Origin: Nectonema munidae
Lineage: Eukaryota; Nematomorpha; Nectonematoida; Nectonematidae
DNA: 64,000 nt
NCBI GenBank assembly: GCA_030549495.1
Contig: JAUIRK010000971.1
Span: 548,501 to 612,500 of the forward strand
Reading direction: 5' to 3'
A program made the position numbers and the translations under genes. The stretch's first letter is position 1, and the number at the start of each line of letters is the position of its first letter. The notes beneath the pieces are model-generated. The model was not told where the DNA came from. It worked only from the letters and a program-made list of their open reading frames with translations, and made no database searches. Shown piece after piece: positions 22,500 through 34,400 of this stretch.

Positions 22500-23050
22500 A
22501 CATTAATTAACTTTTGAGTCATTTTTGAATTTTTTCTTTTTTTTTGTGAAGTTTTTTCGATGAAAAAAAGTTAAAAAAACATTTTTAATCGCATGTAGAT
22601 TTTATTTATCCCTAAAAAATAGGCGAATACCCCTTGCCTCAAAATGAGCCAGCCATATTTTGCCAGAAAATAATTTTACAAGTTTAATCTATTTTTATCA
22701 AAAATAAATGTCACGAGTAGATTCATAAATCTATATATTACATTTTAAAATTTTATTAGGTTTTAAAGAAATCGAAGGTGGGGGCAGGGCCTCCAAGACA
22801 TTTTTTATTGGGAACAAAATCCATTTAGGGCTCTAAGAATGGCCAAATTATTTTAAGATAACAATTGAGGTTGATAAATGTGCATCAAATTACAAGAAAT
22901 GCTTTTTTATTAATTATATGAAACATAGTTTGTTAAAACTTATCGGTATTTAAGTAATGTAGAAATATGCCATTTCTACATAATGTTCATTATAAAATCT
23001 TATCAATAATCAAATTAGAAGAAAATTATTTAACTATTATATATGCTTTT
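22500..23050. other. AT-rich spacer
   Basis: No gene visible. A CAGGGCC motif with flanking Gs at 22790 could be a hAT end but has no matched partner. Confidence 0.35.
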
Positions 23051-24720
23051 TTCGCTTTTTTATTCCCAAAGTTTCTAATAACACTATCAAAATGAGTATT
23101 TCTTGCAATGCTAGACTCAATGCTTAATCTTGATAGGTCAACAAATCTAGTTTATGACATAGTAGACAGCAAATAATTTTTTACTAGTTGCAGTTTTCTA
23201 AAAGAACTTTCACTAGATGATACTGTAGCTAAAATTGTCAAGAATATTCTCAAGCTAATTCAAACCTTTTGAAATATTTTCAAAATTTGCTTTGTGCATA
23301 ACTGGTAAATGTTGCTTTTCTTATGCAAGATCGTTATCATCAAGGTCTAAAGGATATTGATAAGCTAAATTTGTTGCTTTTTTTCCTAACTCACTTTCAC
23401 ACATTGTGGAATATTTCCACAGAAAATCAAAATTTTCAGTCAACCTCTTAACAAGATTAAATTGGTTAATCCAGCAACAACATTATCAATCCGAACATAA
23501 AACCCAGTTTTTCTAAAATAAGGTTCTTCTGGAGAATCATTTGTGCCTTCATTTCTGACATATTTGCTTCAGGTGTACTTGTGTAATCATACATCCTTAT
23601 TCTCTTCCGATCTACATGTTCGCGTCCAATGAAGTATTAAATTTTCATCTCAAGATTTAATGCAACCTCTTTTGATTCTTCCAAATTCCTTTCCAATTAT
23701 TTCGTAGCCTAACTAGATCTTGAAGAAGAGTTTCGATATTAAACAATTCTACATCAAAAGTGGCATCAATAGCTTAAATTATATTGTTGAAAATATCTAT
23801 TGCAGCAAAAATTTGATACCAAACTGCTGACATTAACTCACAAATAAAACTTTTTAAGTATGCTAATACTCAATTTTTTCATTTCTTATTTTTGCTGTTA
23901 GGTTAAGCTCTAAAATAACTTGCAATGCTAACTGGATACCATTAAGAAATGCTTAAATGTTTGATACATTGAAGTTTATCAGGCCACCTGGTATCTGACA
24001 TGCAATTTAAAGAACTACCTATGGGTGTATTAAGTAATTCCCATCGTTTCAGGCTAGAGCTGAACAAATTATATATTATTTGAACTGTTCCAAAAAATAT
24101 ATTCCAACTTTCAGGAGATGCTAGTGCAGATTTTGAAGGTCAAAAATTAGTGGTGTAGGAAAACAGTCGACATGGCAAACTTGTCGGATGCTTGTGTTAC
24201 TTGACTGCAAATAAGAAACTCTCTTTTATGCATTTCTGCATTAGTACCACTGAATTTCTTAGTAATTTTTGGAAAAGTTTGTTTATCTAAATCATATGAA
24301 AATTGTTAAATAAGTAGGATGTGACCAATAGTAATATATTTTTCTATTTCTGCTTGAATAGAAATTTCATGTGTGGTTCAATGAATATCAAGATCAGTTA
24401 ATGACTTATCATTTGTGATTTCAAAACCATCATGATATAGCCTCTCTCCAGTCATACTTTCATCAGAAAAATGAATCTTGCTAATTTTTGCAATAAATGA
24501 ACTTACTGACCAATTTGGTTCACCGGCTTCTTTAAAATTTTCTTATTATTTCAAGACAGCAAGGTTTGAATCTTCTACCTGAAGTGTATTAGGGCCAAAA
24601 ATCTTAGCCTGAAAAAGTGTCTGCTGCCCTTTTTTGCTTTGCTTCTCTTACCTTTCTTTCTTGTCGTTTCTGCCATCCTGATTTGTGAGGACACGTTTTC
24701 AATTGGTTATTTACTCTAAA
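23050..24720 (-). mobile_element. ZMYM1-like hAT transposase fossil
   Basis: On the minus strand the N-terminal basic segment reads PHKSGWQKRQERKVREAKQK (about 24690-24630). Mid-protein text around 24100-23970 reads FFGTVQIIYNLFSSSLKRWE, then CMSDTRWPDKLQCIK (usual LSDTRWSAR-DA). The C-terminal dimerisation block at 23240-23040 reads LTILATVSSSESSFRKLQLV, KNYLLSTMS and LSRLSIESSIARN. Order and spacing fit one ZMYM1-type transposase gene. Several stops and frame changes; inactive. Termini not identified. Confidence 0.85.
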
Positions 24721-24757
24721 AAAATAAAAAAAAACTTACTATGTTTAAGTTTGTATG

Positions 24758-24830
24758 TATGTATGCATCTGAGCATGTATGTATGTATGCATGCATGCGT
24801 ATGTGTGTGTATTCACACATACAGTATTAG
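24758..24830 (+). repeat. TATG/TGCA microsatellite
   Basis: Runs of TATG and GCAT followed by GTGTGTGT. Confidence 0.9.
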
Positions 24831-25319
24831 CTTTCTTAAAAAGAAGGGTAGAAATAGGGCCTGACTAATTTATGCCAACCTTTATATGTTAGTGCCAACC
24901 TCAAGAAAGCTTGAAGTATTTTTGTTGCAAACACAAAAGGAAAGCGTCAATATTCGTCTAATAAAATTAGTAAGTACCTGTTGCTGGTGCACGATCGTAA
25001 AGTATCCTTATTTATAAAATTTTCTTTTATGTTGTAAGCATGTGCCACAATTAAAAGACACTTTTTTCTATCTTCGCTTGAAAAGGAAAGATTTATTTAT
25101 AGCATAAAAGCAATCATTCTTAAAATTCCTGGATGGCATAGCTCATTATGAATTTCTTAGCAACTTTGCTAATAATTAATAATGGAAGAGTAATTAGTCG
25201 ACAAATTGTAGGGAATCCACCCATTTGTTTTATTAAATCCTCGGGGAAGGGATACCCCAAAATTATGAAATTACCAAGAGCTATATTCGGGATTTAAACA
25301 TGAAAAAATTTATTTATAA

Positions 25320-25900
25320 TTTAACAAAATTTTTTATTTAACAATTTTCGATCTCATTTTTATAAAAATATTTTAAAAATAACAAAGCACAGAGCGTTTC
25401 ATCATTCAGTCTGTTTCCTTTTTTTGACTTGATATAGCGCATTGAAGAAAAACTCTTTCTGGGGTAGATCTAGTTGGCTTTATCGTTTTAATAGAGTTGT
25501 AAATTAGCTCTAATTTTTAAGGTCTCTTTTTAAACTCTTTAAAAAGCATAAATTCCTTTCTGACTAAATTGAATGTTGATTCATCTTGTGGCACTAGATT
25601 TTTTCCTCATAATTTCGTCCAATTCATTTTTTAATGAAAAATTTTTCCTCTAATTTTCCATTTCATGTATCCCATCATCTTAATTTCCTTTAAAGTTTTC
25701 CTTTCAATAAAGTCTATCAAAAATTTTCACAGCAGTCCTCAAAATATTTTCTTCATCAATATTTTCACCGTATTCATCAAAATTCATATTAAAAAATTTT
25801 GCAGAATGCAGAAAACTAGCTAATTGTAAAAATTTTTATTTCCGTTTTTCATCAAATGAAAGTTAACAACTGTATCCGTAATTTTGAAACTAAAAAAATT
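25320..25900 (-). mobile_element. hAT transposase C-terminal fossil (second subfamily)
   Basis: Minus-strand text reads IKPTRSTPERVF, then after a frame change RYIKSKKGNRLNDETLCALL and FLKYFY. This is the Ac/Tam3-type hAT dimerisation block (P-TS--SERVFS-AG----KKRNRL-DETL-ALLFLK). It differs from the ZMYM1-like and ZBED5-like copies nearby. Badly broken. Confidence 0.75.
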
Positions 25901-26690
25901 ATCTACTTTTTTATTCAATTTGTCAGAAATAAAAAACAATACTCTATTTAGATCAATTATACTAGTAGAATTTTTACATAAATATTGCGATATAGCTTTG
26001 ATTGGTTCTAATTTATTTTGTTTTCTAATTTATTTTTAAAATTATGAAAAAGTATGCCTTTTAAAGACTTTTATTCATACTAATCCTTCATGCAGTGAAC
26101 ATGTAAATTAACGTTACTTTTTGAGCATTTTTTCTTGCATTTAAAGCACATTTTCCTAATTGAAGGATTTTTTGACCAAGAACCTAGAGGGCGGAATAAA
26201 TTAAACACAAATTTTTGGTCAAAAAAAAGTTTAATACTTTTTTATATATTTTTTATATGAATTTCTTATCAATTTTTGAATATATATGCGCTTTGCGCGT
26301 GTGTTTTTATTTTTTTATTTAGTTGCGCGCTTTCGCGCCTGTGTTTTACAGACACCGCTTTCAAAATTTTAAAATTCATTTCTATAATAAAATCATATTT
26401 ATGTTTAAACTATTAGATATTTATACATTATTTTAATAAGTAAGGGTTTTTTATTTAAACTCTTTGAATTTATGGAATTATTGTGATTATTCTAAGAAAT
26501 TATACTTTATAGCTCTTTTAATCACTAGCAATAGATATACATTAATTTTTATTTTTACTTTAATTTACTTAACAGATCAAGATAAAAACAACAACTAATT
26601 TTTTTTGATACTTGATAATGAACTACATTTTCTTTATTAAGAAATCCCATTGTTTTCTTATTTAGGGAATAAAATAAAATTATTATTGAA
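25900..26690. other. AT-rich spacer
   Basis: No gene. Two short 'gcgctttgcgcg'/'gcgctttcgcgcc' GC words (26287-26340) form self-complementary patches in otherwise AT sequence. Confidence 0.4.
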
Positions 26691-26699
26691 TTCAATTAA

Positions 26700-27960
26700 A
26701 AAAAGTTTTTATTGTCTCTATATTTAATTATATTTTAGGATGGTAAGTTGGAACAAACATTGAATCATTTTATCCAAACATCCTTTCAATCTAGGCACAG
26801 TATATAGGAGTACCAAGTTTTTAAATAAGTTAACTTCGACAAATATAGATTTTAAAAGACATGAACGAAGTTTTATATTATTTACCCAATTAAACAATAG
26901 GAAAATGCATCGAAGTAAAAAATTAATATCCTCAGCCAAAATATGGAAATCGAAAAAATTAGAAATAATGGAAATGTTGCTTATGGTTATATTGAAGAGA
27001 ATAGGTTCCAAAATAGAAACTTGTGGCACTCCATTGTTATTGGTAGGCTTCGAGAAAGAATTTCCTTTACTTTAACTCATTGGTTTTTGTTTTCAAGGTT
27101 AGAAAGCATAAAAAGAAATGCATTTTTATTCATATTACAACTTAATAACATGCAAATGGTTGATCCTATTAAAAGCCTTCGAAAGATCAAATAAAAAAAG
27201 TATACAATAATTTTTTTTTCTAAAATTAGGATAATTTTTTGTATCTAGTATGAATGAAAAGCCTAGTTGTAGTAGTTCTCGTCAAAACATGACATATGAG
27301 GCTCAATGGAGGTTGTAAAATGCATAGAAACAAAGTTCTCGTTAAACTTATTTGCTATCGTATTATCCTCAAGAATTTAACCTCTTATTTTCATATGTAT
27401 TACCTTATCAGATTTTTCTTTAAAAATCCTCAAAAGTTTGGAATAAAACTCCTTTTTTAAACTTCTTATTTTGTGCTTAAAATTGTTCCTTAAAGAAATA
27501 GATTCATTTTTTATAGAAATTTTTCTCCAATTTCTGGAAAAGTTTATCACGTGGTTTGATCATTTTCAATTCTTAACAGGTTATCCAGGGTTTAAATTTG
27601 TAACTATATTTATTTCTTTAGATTTTTATTTTTGTTATAGCGATGATAAAATTATAAAATCTATTTACAAAAAATATCGAGTTTGAACAAATCAAAATTA
27701 AAATCGCCACAAAAAATATTAAAATTATTCCTTTCTATTTTGAAGATTAACTCTTCGAAGAAATCAAATATTTTTCTTTATCCTCTTTGTTAAATAATGA
27801 CAATCTATAAATGTCATGAATATTCAGTTTTTTATTTTCATTCAAATAAAGAATTAGAGATTGATATTCATATGAATTTTCTGAAAAATTACTTCCCCTT
27901 GTCTATAGCTGATCGAATTTTTTTTATAAAATAAAAGACCACATTGTTTAGAAGCTTTTT
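26700..27960 (-). mobile_element. Decayed LINE with endonuclease and RT remnants
   Basis: Minus strand, from right to left: an endonuclease remnant reads NIFCGDFNFDLFKL (about 27720), as in the GDFN motif of AP endonucleases. Then RT text reads F-KAFNRINHLHVIKL (about 27190-27140, usual FDLSKAFD-VDH-ILL-KL). Next is VPQVSILEPILFNI (26724-27029 frame, usual [15 protein letters not shown]), and the catalytic position reads LAED in place of FADD. Several stops and frame changes. Confidence 0.75.
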
Positions 27961-28800
27961 TTGGAAACTTAATTTCGTAAAATGAGATAAATTAAATTAA
28001 TTATCAACACTTTCCAGCCATGTTTCTGGTATCTTTTAAGTTACAACTTCTGAAGTCATCATAAGATGAGCAAAATTTACATATAGTAATTTGCCTTCAT
28101 TAACCATATTTTAAGACCTCATTTTTACTTGTTATCAATTTAGTTATTAAAACCATTTAGAATCTCTTGTAAAGTTACAAAAGAAACTTTGCTGAAGAAT
28201 ACCTTGGTTGGTACTGTTTTTAATCATTCCTCTTTATTCAGCAAGCTTTCTGCTTTGATTAAATTATTATCATTAATCAGAAAACGAAGTCTAATTTTTT
28301 TGCCTATTTGTTAGACATCACTTTGATATTATTCAGAAGTTATTTTTTAAGCCAATTCTTCAATTTCTAAGCTGTTTGACTTTAAATATAAAGGGTTTTC
28401 CTTTTCTATTTTGGACATTTTTACTGCTTCTATATTTATCTATTCCAAATTTCTAATAAAATAGTTATTGATATTTTTTATGAAGTATCAACTTATGAAA
28501 AACATTCTGTAGAAAAATACTAATAATATTATAAAAAATAAGATGTGTAAATTATAGTCTCGCTTTTTTGAATGTAAAAAAGCGGAAAAATCCTCATGAA
28601 CATTCTAATGTTGGCAAAAAATGATATCCCTAATTTAAATAGAAGAAAGGACATCTAGATAACGTTACTCAGGCCACAATAGTGTAAAAAATCATAAATA
28701 AACAAATTATATTAGAAGAAAATTTAAATTAAAATTTTTTTGTTATTTCGACACCGTTATTAAAAATGGCTTGTCGTTTTCTTAATAGTTTTAAATTTAT
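27960..28800. other. Spacer upstream of TRAPPC13
   Basis: AT-rich; no gene. The last few hundred bases should contain the TRAPPC13 promoter, but no motif stands out. Confidence 0.3.
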
Positions 28801-28843
28801 CCAAAAGTTTTTAATTTTTAAAGGAGTAATTTTTTTAATTTAA

Positions 28844-30010
28844 ATGGATCAAATTTTAGAATTAAAAGTTATGCGGCTTTCTAAGCCTAGCTTTTACACT
28901 AATTTGCAGCTTCCTATACTTTCATCTGACTTTATATATTTGCCTATGAAAAATAATAACTTCGATTTGATTAATGAAAAATTTATCAATAGCGTAAATT
29001 CTGACTTTTTATTATCTCTTCCAAATAGTTTCGGTAAAATTTATTTGGGGGAAATCTTTTCATGTTATTTAACAATACATAATTTAGATCAGAATTTTCA
29101 AGCCACAAATGTCTCAATAAAAGCTGATATTCAAACAACAACCAAAAACTTTGTCATTTTTAACAATGACATGTTTTATACTCTAAATCCTGATGCAAAT
29201 ATTGATAAAATTATTCGACATGAAGTCAAAGAAATTGGTTCACATGTTTTAGTTTGCGAAGTAAATTACGAAAATAAAAACCATGATAAGAAATGCTTTA
29301 GAAAGTTTTTTAAGTTCCATGTGAATAAACCACTTGAGGTAAAGACTAAGTTCTATAATGCGGATTCTGGAGAAGTATATTTAGAAGCTCAAATTCAAAA
29401 TCTCACTCAGAATACCATTGTTTTGAGAGAAGTAAATTTACAGCCTTCAAATTATTATAACGTAAAGAAGACCAAGATTGATAAGCCTTCTTTATATAAA
29501 AAATATTTGAAATCTTCTGATACACGTCAGTATTTGTATTGTGTTTATCCTAAAACGGATGTTATTGAAATTGAAAAAATACTGTCCACAACAGATATAG
29601 GAAAGCTGCATATATCTTGGTCTACAGTCTATGGAGAACGAGCTGGCTTACAAACTAATACTCTTCTTAGACTTAAGGCAGACATTTCTGATATTTTTAT
29701 CATTCCTACTGAAATACCAGATCAAGTTGAAGTAGAAAAACCATTTTCTATTAAATGCTATTTCATAAATATTTCTTCCAGAAGTATGGAGATTGTTCTC
29801 TCGCTTAAAAACAAAACTGACAAATTTTTTTGGATTGGCAAAATATATAGTTCATTAGGTAAAATTGAATCTTCAGATAAGTTTGAAGTGTTTCTAGAAG
29901 TTTTACCTCTCAAACAAGGTTTCGCTTCTCTATCTGGAATTTGCTTGTTAGATACTCTTCTTAATCGTTGGTATGAATATGATATAGGTCAAGTTCTTAT
30001 AACTAACTGA
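28844..30010 (+). CDS. TRAPPC13: Trafficking protein particle complex subunit 13 (TRAPPC13)
   Basis: TRAPPC13 is an accessory subunit of the TRAPPIII vesicle-tethering complex. The 388-residue frame is complete (human about 417). It opens LELKVMRLSKPSFYTNLQLP, then SLPNSFGKIYLGEIFSCYLT (human LPQNFGNIFLGETFSSYIS). IIRHEVKEIGSHVLVCEV, CFRKFFKFHVNKPLEVKTKF, EVYLEAQIQNLTQN and DTRQYLYC follow. It ends LDTLLNRWYEYDIGQV, the conserved C-terminus. A stop-free single exon is unusual for this gene. Start at 28844 (AAATGG context) matches the family's N-terminus; a 5' leader exon is not excluded. Confidence 0.95.
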   Translation: MDQILELKVMRLSKPSFYTNLQLPILSSDFIYLPMKNNNFDLINEKFINSVNSDFLLSLPNSFGKIYLGEIFSCYLTIHNLDQNFQATNVSIKADIQTTTKNFVIFNNDMFYTLNPDANIDKIIRHEVKEIGSHVLVCEVNYENKNHDKKCFRKFFKFHVNKPLEVKTKFYNADSGEVYLEAQIQNLTQNTIVLREVNLQPSNYYNVKKTKIDKPSLYKKYLKSSDTRQYLYCVYPKTDVIEIEKILSTTDIGKLHISWSTVYGERAGLQTNTLLRLKADISDIFIIPTEIPDQVEVEKPFSIKCYFINISSRSMEIVLSLKNKTDKFFWIGKIYSSLGKIESSDKFEVFLEVLPLKQGFASLSGICLLDTLLNRWYEYDIGQVLITN

Positions 30011-30046
30011 ACTGTTTTGTTTTATCTGTAATGTTTATTTACTTAA

Positions 30047-30052
30047 AATAAA
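30047..30052 (+). terminator. TRAPPC13 polyadenylation signal AATAAA
   Basis: AATAAA 37 bases after the TGA stop, in a suitable AT-rich setting. Confidence 0.6.
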
Positions 30053-30283
30053 TCACTTCATACCAATTACTCTCTTTATTGTGATTTTTCTTTTAAATAA
30101 TTTGTTAAATGTTAATGTATATTTTTGTTATATTAATGACATGTTTTTGTGATCTTAATATGGATTCATTTTTCAATATTATTTACACAAATATATTTAT
30201 GATATCTTTTTAATACTAATAAACTTTATCTATTTATATTTTTTGTACATCGCACCAGGGATCAAAGACATATTTTTGATCAC

Positions 30284-30384
30284 TGGCGCAGCCAGGAATT
30301 TGACTCAGGTAGGGCCAAAAAAATTTTTATCAAGGGAGACACGAATTTACGATTTTTTAAGGCTTTATCTATCTATTATAAATA
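30284..30384 (+). repeat. CACTGGCGCAGCCAG-type repeat end
   Basis: CACTGGCGCAGCCAGGAATT parallels the CAGTGGCGTAGCCAGAAATT end of the MITE at 32211. Only one end is seen before the Tigger element begins. Confidence 0.45.
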
Positions 30385-32590
30385 CAGTGAAAGTGAAACC
30401 TGCCTTAGCGACCACTGATACATCCCCGCATAAAATTATTCTGCAATAGACCGTAAATAGAGGCCACATGCATAACCCGGCGAACAGCCACTTCTTAACG
30501 GAACTAGCAGCCACATATGTAAAAAGCATATTCATTACGCGATTAGTGCAAATAAGATGAAAGCGATACTAACTCTTGATGGTGAGAATTTTTTGTTCAA
30601 TCCATTCGATGTTACAGTGTAATGATGAATCTTCCTTGTTAAACATCACTCCTGGCTTGATGAGTATGATATGAAACAGTAGTTATGCAGTTGAGTATAC
30701 TGTAAACTTTCATTTTCTGTTTATCCAGTAATTTGCTATATGGGTAAGCAGCAGCAGCTATTGTTTACTGAATATTATACAATTACACATTGATGTTCAT
30801 CAGACATCTACTTCTTTTATACAATCATATACATTGTATCTTTGATTCTACATTGCATTTACATTTGTTTAAACATTGCATAGCATCATCACCTTAACAT
30901 TTTTCTTTTGAAATTTCACAACTTTCAGATGACTCCCAACACTGTTAATTTCCTCGGAAGTCGTTATCCATCGCCGTGAAGCTTTCCACTCAAGGGCATC
31001 GCTTCCGTAGGACTCAAATTCTAAACATACTGAAGAGGAAACAGAAGTGGATGAAGAAGTTTAAAAGAAACGTACCACTCCTCTTCAAGCAAAAGTTACA
31101 GAAACAAAAATGAATTAAACACCATCCACTACGAATCATTTAAAGATTACACGCCCAGGCTTATTCTTCTTAGCGGCCCTCTTCTTCAGGAGAAGGCACG
31201 GGAGGTAGCAGTGCATCTAGAACTCCACGACTTCAATGCATTAAAAGGCTGGCTAGAGGCGTTCCGTCGGCGACACAATATTATTTTGGCAAGATGAAAA
31301 GCTAGAGTGATGGAGTCGATAGAGCTGTTATAGACGACTGGAAGCAGAAACTGCCCGAACTGTCGGCATACCACGACCATAGTGAGGATATGAGGATATA
31401 GAGAGTAAGGAGTGATATCGACTCCACCCTCCACTTGAAGGGATAGACTGCTCTGTTGGGAAGCGCATCACTCTCATGTTGTGTGCTAACGCCCTCGGAG
31501 AAAAGAAGCCTGCGATGGACATCACCAACTCAATTAAACTACCTTGCTTCGGTATGATCCAACTTAGGCATCTCCCAGTGGACTATCATGCAAACAAGAA
31601 GGCCTGGATGACTATCGATCTATTTGAATTCTTCATGATAATGCTACCTACGTCGAAAGATCTTCATGCTGCCTAACAATGCTCTTTGCTAGAATTGTCG
31701 AACGTAAAACTGATCCTCCTCCCTTCTAACAGCTCCTCCTTCACCCAGCAAATTTAGCAAGGCATAATGCGGTTAAGCTAAAGTTCAGAAAAGGACAACT
31801 GCTAGGATTCATCCATCAAATCGAGCAAGATCTAGGAGTAACAGCCTCTATCTCATGCGGCATACCGATATTCTCCAGGGCATCTACTGGGTTGACCGAT
31901 CCTGGAAGAACACCAGCGTCGAGACTATTTAAAACTGTTTTCGAAAGTTATCGATCACCAGATCGTCGAAAATGAGGTAGAGCAAGGGAGCAAGTCGATG
32001 GACTGGAATTTTTGTTCCTAAAGGAACTGGAGATGTACTTGGAAGACTTTGTGACAATTGACGCTTAGCCACTACTGATCCTGTTTAGGCTTCAACTGTG
32101 GAGGACTTAGAAGACACAGTCCAGAGAGAATGTCAGCACCAAAGACAGGAGACAGACAGACCATGATGTTCGATTTCTTCAAGAAGGTTTGACTTTAGTC
32201 CTCTGTTAACCAGTGGCGTAGCCAGAAATTGGAAGTTGGAGGGGCAGAAGAGGAGTTTGGGGGGAAGGGGGCTAAATTTATATATACATGCTCAATCCTA
32301 AATCCAAAAAAAGGTGCCCACACTGGCTACGCCCCTAGTTATAACCCAATGTCCCTTAAATAGGACCAATAGTTACAAAAGGGCTCTTTTTAGAGCCAAC
32401 ATGACACCGAGTGAGATTCGTCCCCGTTATTGTTGCACAAGCAACTTTGTTAGCTGTTTTATAGAATTAAGTACAGTATTTATTTTATTATCCAATACAT
32501 ATTTTGAAATTGAAAGTAGACCTTCCACCTGTTAATAGTTTCCACTTTTTTCTCTTCCCTTGGTTGGCCGCTATAGACAGGTTTGACACA
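30385..32590 (+). mobile_element. Tigger/pogo transposon (DDE, CENP-B-like), broken
   Basis: Left end after TA: CAGTGAAAGTGAAACCTGCC then TTAGCGACC; right end inverted: GTCAAACCTGTCTATAGCGGCC. Between 31190 and 32110 the plus strand gives Tigger transposase in shifting frames: FNALKGWLEAFRRRHNI, VIDDWKQKLPELSAYHD, LCANALGEKKPAM, LPVDYHANKKAWMTIDLFEF and FVPKGTGDVLG. The core is visibly richer in G+C than all surrounding DNA. Multiple stops. A separate MITE is nested at 32211-32337. Confidence 0.88.
32211..32337. mobile_element. Short MITE nested in Tigger
   Basis: CAGTGGCGTAGCCAG and, inverted, TAGGGGCGTAGCCAG enclose 127 bases. Flanks GTTAAC / GTTATAAC are similar but not an exact duplication. 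Confidence 0.7.
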
Positions 32591-33094
32591 AAGTTAAATT
32601 CTCATGTAAAATATTAGAATATATTAAAAAAATGTATTCTAATAAACATTAAAATCTATAAATTATATACTATATTAAATTTGAAAATAATGAAATTTTT
32701 TGCGGACTTATTGTTGAAAACTTAGGTGCAAAATGATTTCTCTTATATTATAGTCTGTAAACCTGTTTATGAATTCGGAATCTAGCTTATCTAGTATTTC
32801 ATAAACAAGTTTACGTAAATGATTTAAGTTGACCATGATACCACTGTGCATTTTTATATAAGTAATACATCATATATGTAACAAGTTTTTTTTTAGGTGG
32901 GAGGGCAGGTGTGGGCCCCAAATGAATTTAGGAGCGTAGTTTTTAGAATTAAAGTTTTTTTAAGTTTAAAATTTATGATTTTTAAATGCATAAATTTGAA
33001 ATAAAAAGCCTTTTGTAGAGTATAAAATTTATTGAAAAATTGTGGAGAATTCGCTACAGAATAGCTTTTTTATAATAGCGTTCACAATATTTTT
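32591..33094. other. AT-rich spacer
   Basis: No gene; a short G-rich patch at 32898-32925. Confidence 0.35.
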
Positions 33095-33235
33095 TAATTG
33101 TCGCTATCGCATCCAACGAGAAGAATGTTCTCCCATAATTGAAGAAATGATGATAGGGATGCTACGATTGGAATTCAAACCTGGGATGACGGGATTAAAA
33201 ACTTACGCGTCAATGACTATCCCATCTGCCCACTC
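33095..33235 (-). mobile_element. tRNA-derived SINE, family 2, copy 1 (diverged)
   Basis: On the minus strand: 'gggcagatgggatagtcattgac', B-box-like GGTTTGAATTCC, and tail GGATGCGATAGCGACAATT. Same layout as 43072-43208 and 45270-45398. Confidence 0.7.
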
Positions 33236-33321
33236 TGAAATTTTATTTGGTACTTGCTTGAAGAACATGTCTGATATAATAGTTTTATATTAGACATTTT
33301 ATCAAAGATATATAAATTTAA

Positions 33322-33458
33322 TTAAGCCGTTAACGACCCGAATAATCAGACGATATCTAATGTAAAGCAGAAGATTTGTATTAAAGAGCATTGATAAACC
33401 CAGACGATTTTATTTTTGTAAAGTTGACATATGTCGACTGTGGTAGATAACCGCTTAA
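33322..33458. mobile_element. TTAA palindromic MITE, subfamily b
   Basis: TTAAGCCGTTAACGACCC and, inverted, TTAAGCGGTTATCTACCAC. The inside shares 'aataatcagacgatatct', 'gtaaagcagaagatttgtatt' and 'cagacgatt' with the inverted copy at 42783-42911, at high identity. Confidence 0.85.
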
Positions 33459-33482
33459 AGTAGTAGTGGAGATTAAAACTTG

Positions 33483-33628
33483 AATTAATCACGAAACAGT
33501 ATTTAAAGGCAGTATTATCGATAATTTAGTCAGTTGTTATCAAATAATACTATCAATAAAAGTTATTTAGATAAAAACTGACAAAAATTCGATAATTGTG
33601 CCTTTTAAATAAAGTTTCGTGATTAATT
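33483..33628. mobile_element. Long palindromic MITE
   Basis: AATTAATCACGAAAC at the left is exactly inverted at the right. The arms keep pairing through 'tatttaaaggca' and 'gataatt' to 'gacagt'/'ctgac', so nearly the whole 146 bp folds on itself. Confidence 0.85.
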
Positions 33629-34177
33629 AAAGGTATAAATTTAAAGATGTGATAAAATATAAAATTCATATCTATCCTAACATGATGAGAAAACATATTA
33701 TAACATGAAAATTAACGAGAATCGATGTCGGCATAGGAAATGATGCTAAAAAGTTTTAAATTCTTCTTTTACGAAAAACTTCTTATATAAAACCAGTTTG
33801 ATTGTTATTTTATAATAAAGAAACGAATTAACTCATTCTATTTTTTAATATTTTCGTACGTATATATAATATATGGGAATTGTTAATAATGGTTGAATTT
33901 TAGCCCAGATCTGAGAATTTTGCGCAATTCGTTTGAATAGTCTATATTTAAGAAAGGTTCAAACATAATTGGTTAATAATTTGATTGGTTAAAAATATAA
34001 AAAATTTCTTTTTTTATTATCGAATCAGATCAAAGAGTTTAATCTAGATAAAGTCAAATTTAAAATTTTTTCTATATTCAGCCAAAGTCGACACCTGCTT
34101 ACCTATTTTTTCTCCAAATTTAAAATTTAAACGTTTTCCTTTTTAAATGTATATTTTGCTTTATAACTGAATTAGCA

Positions 34178-34400
34178 CGGGCGAATCCAGGCATATTTAT
34201 TCTCCCAAATTTTCAGAATATTTTTGTTTTTGTGTGTGTGTTTAAAATTAACCTTAATAAAAATATATCATAAAATAGTCCACTTTTAGTTAGTATTCGA
34301 AAATTAAAATAAATTAAATTTTTTGACAGCATTTACTCTAATTTAAATTTGGAGATAGATAGTAGGGAATTCAGAATTAAGAACAAGTTTCGCCCCTGAT
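34178..34400. repeat. GGGCGAATCCAGG-end repeat
   Basis: CACGGGCGAATCCAGG at the left and CAGGGGCGAAACTTG inverted at the right (near 34397) could be the ends of one short non-coding element. Confidence 0.45.

Noticed and set aside
26943-27194. 83-codon plus-strand frame
   Set aside because: Antisense to the decayed LINE RT (minus-strand VPQVSILEPILFN); a shadow.
31186-31676. Open frames on the minus strand in the GC-richer block
   Set aside because: Shadows of the Tigger transposase; plus-strand text (LPVDYHANKKAWMT) explains the region.
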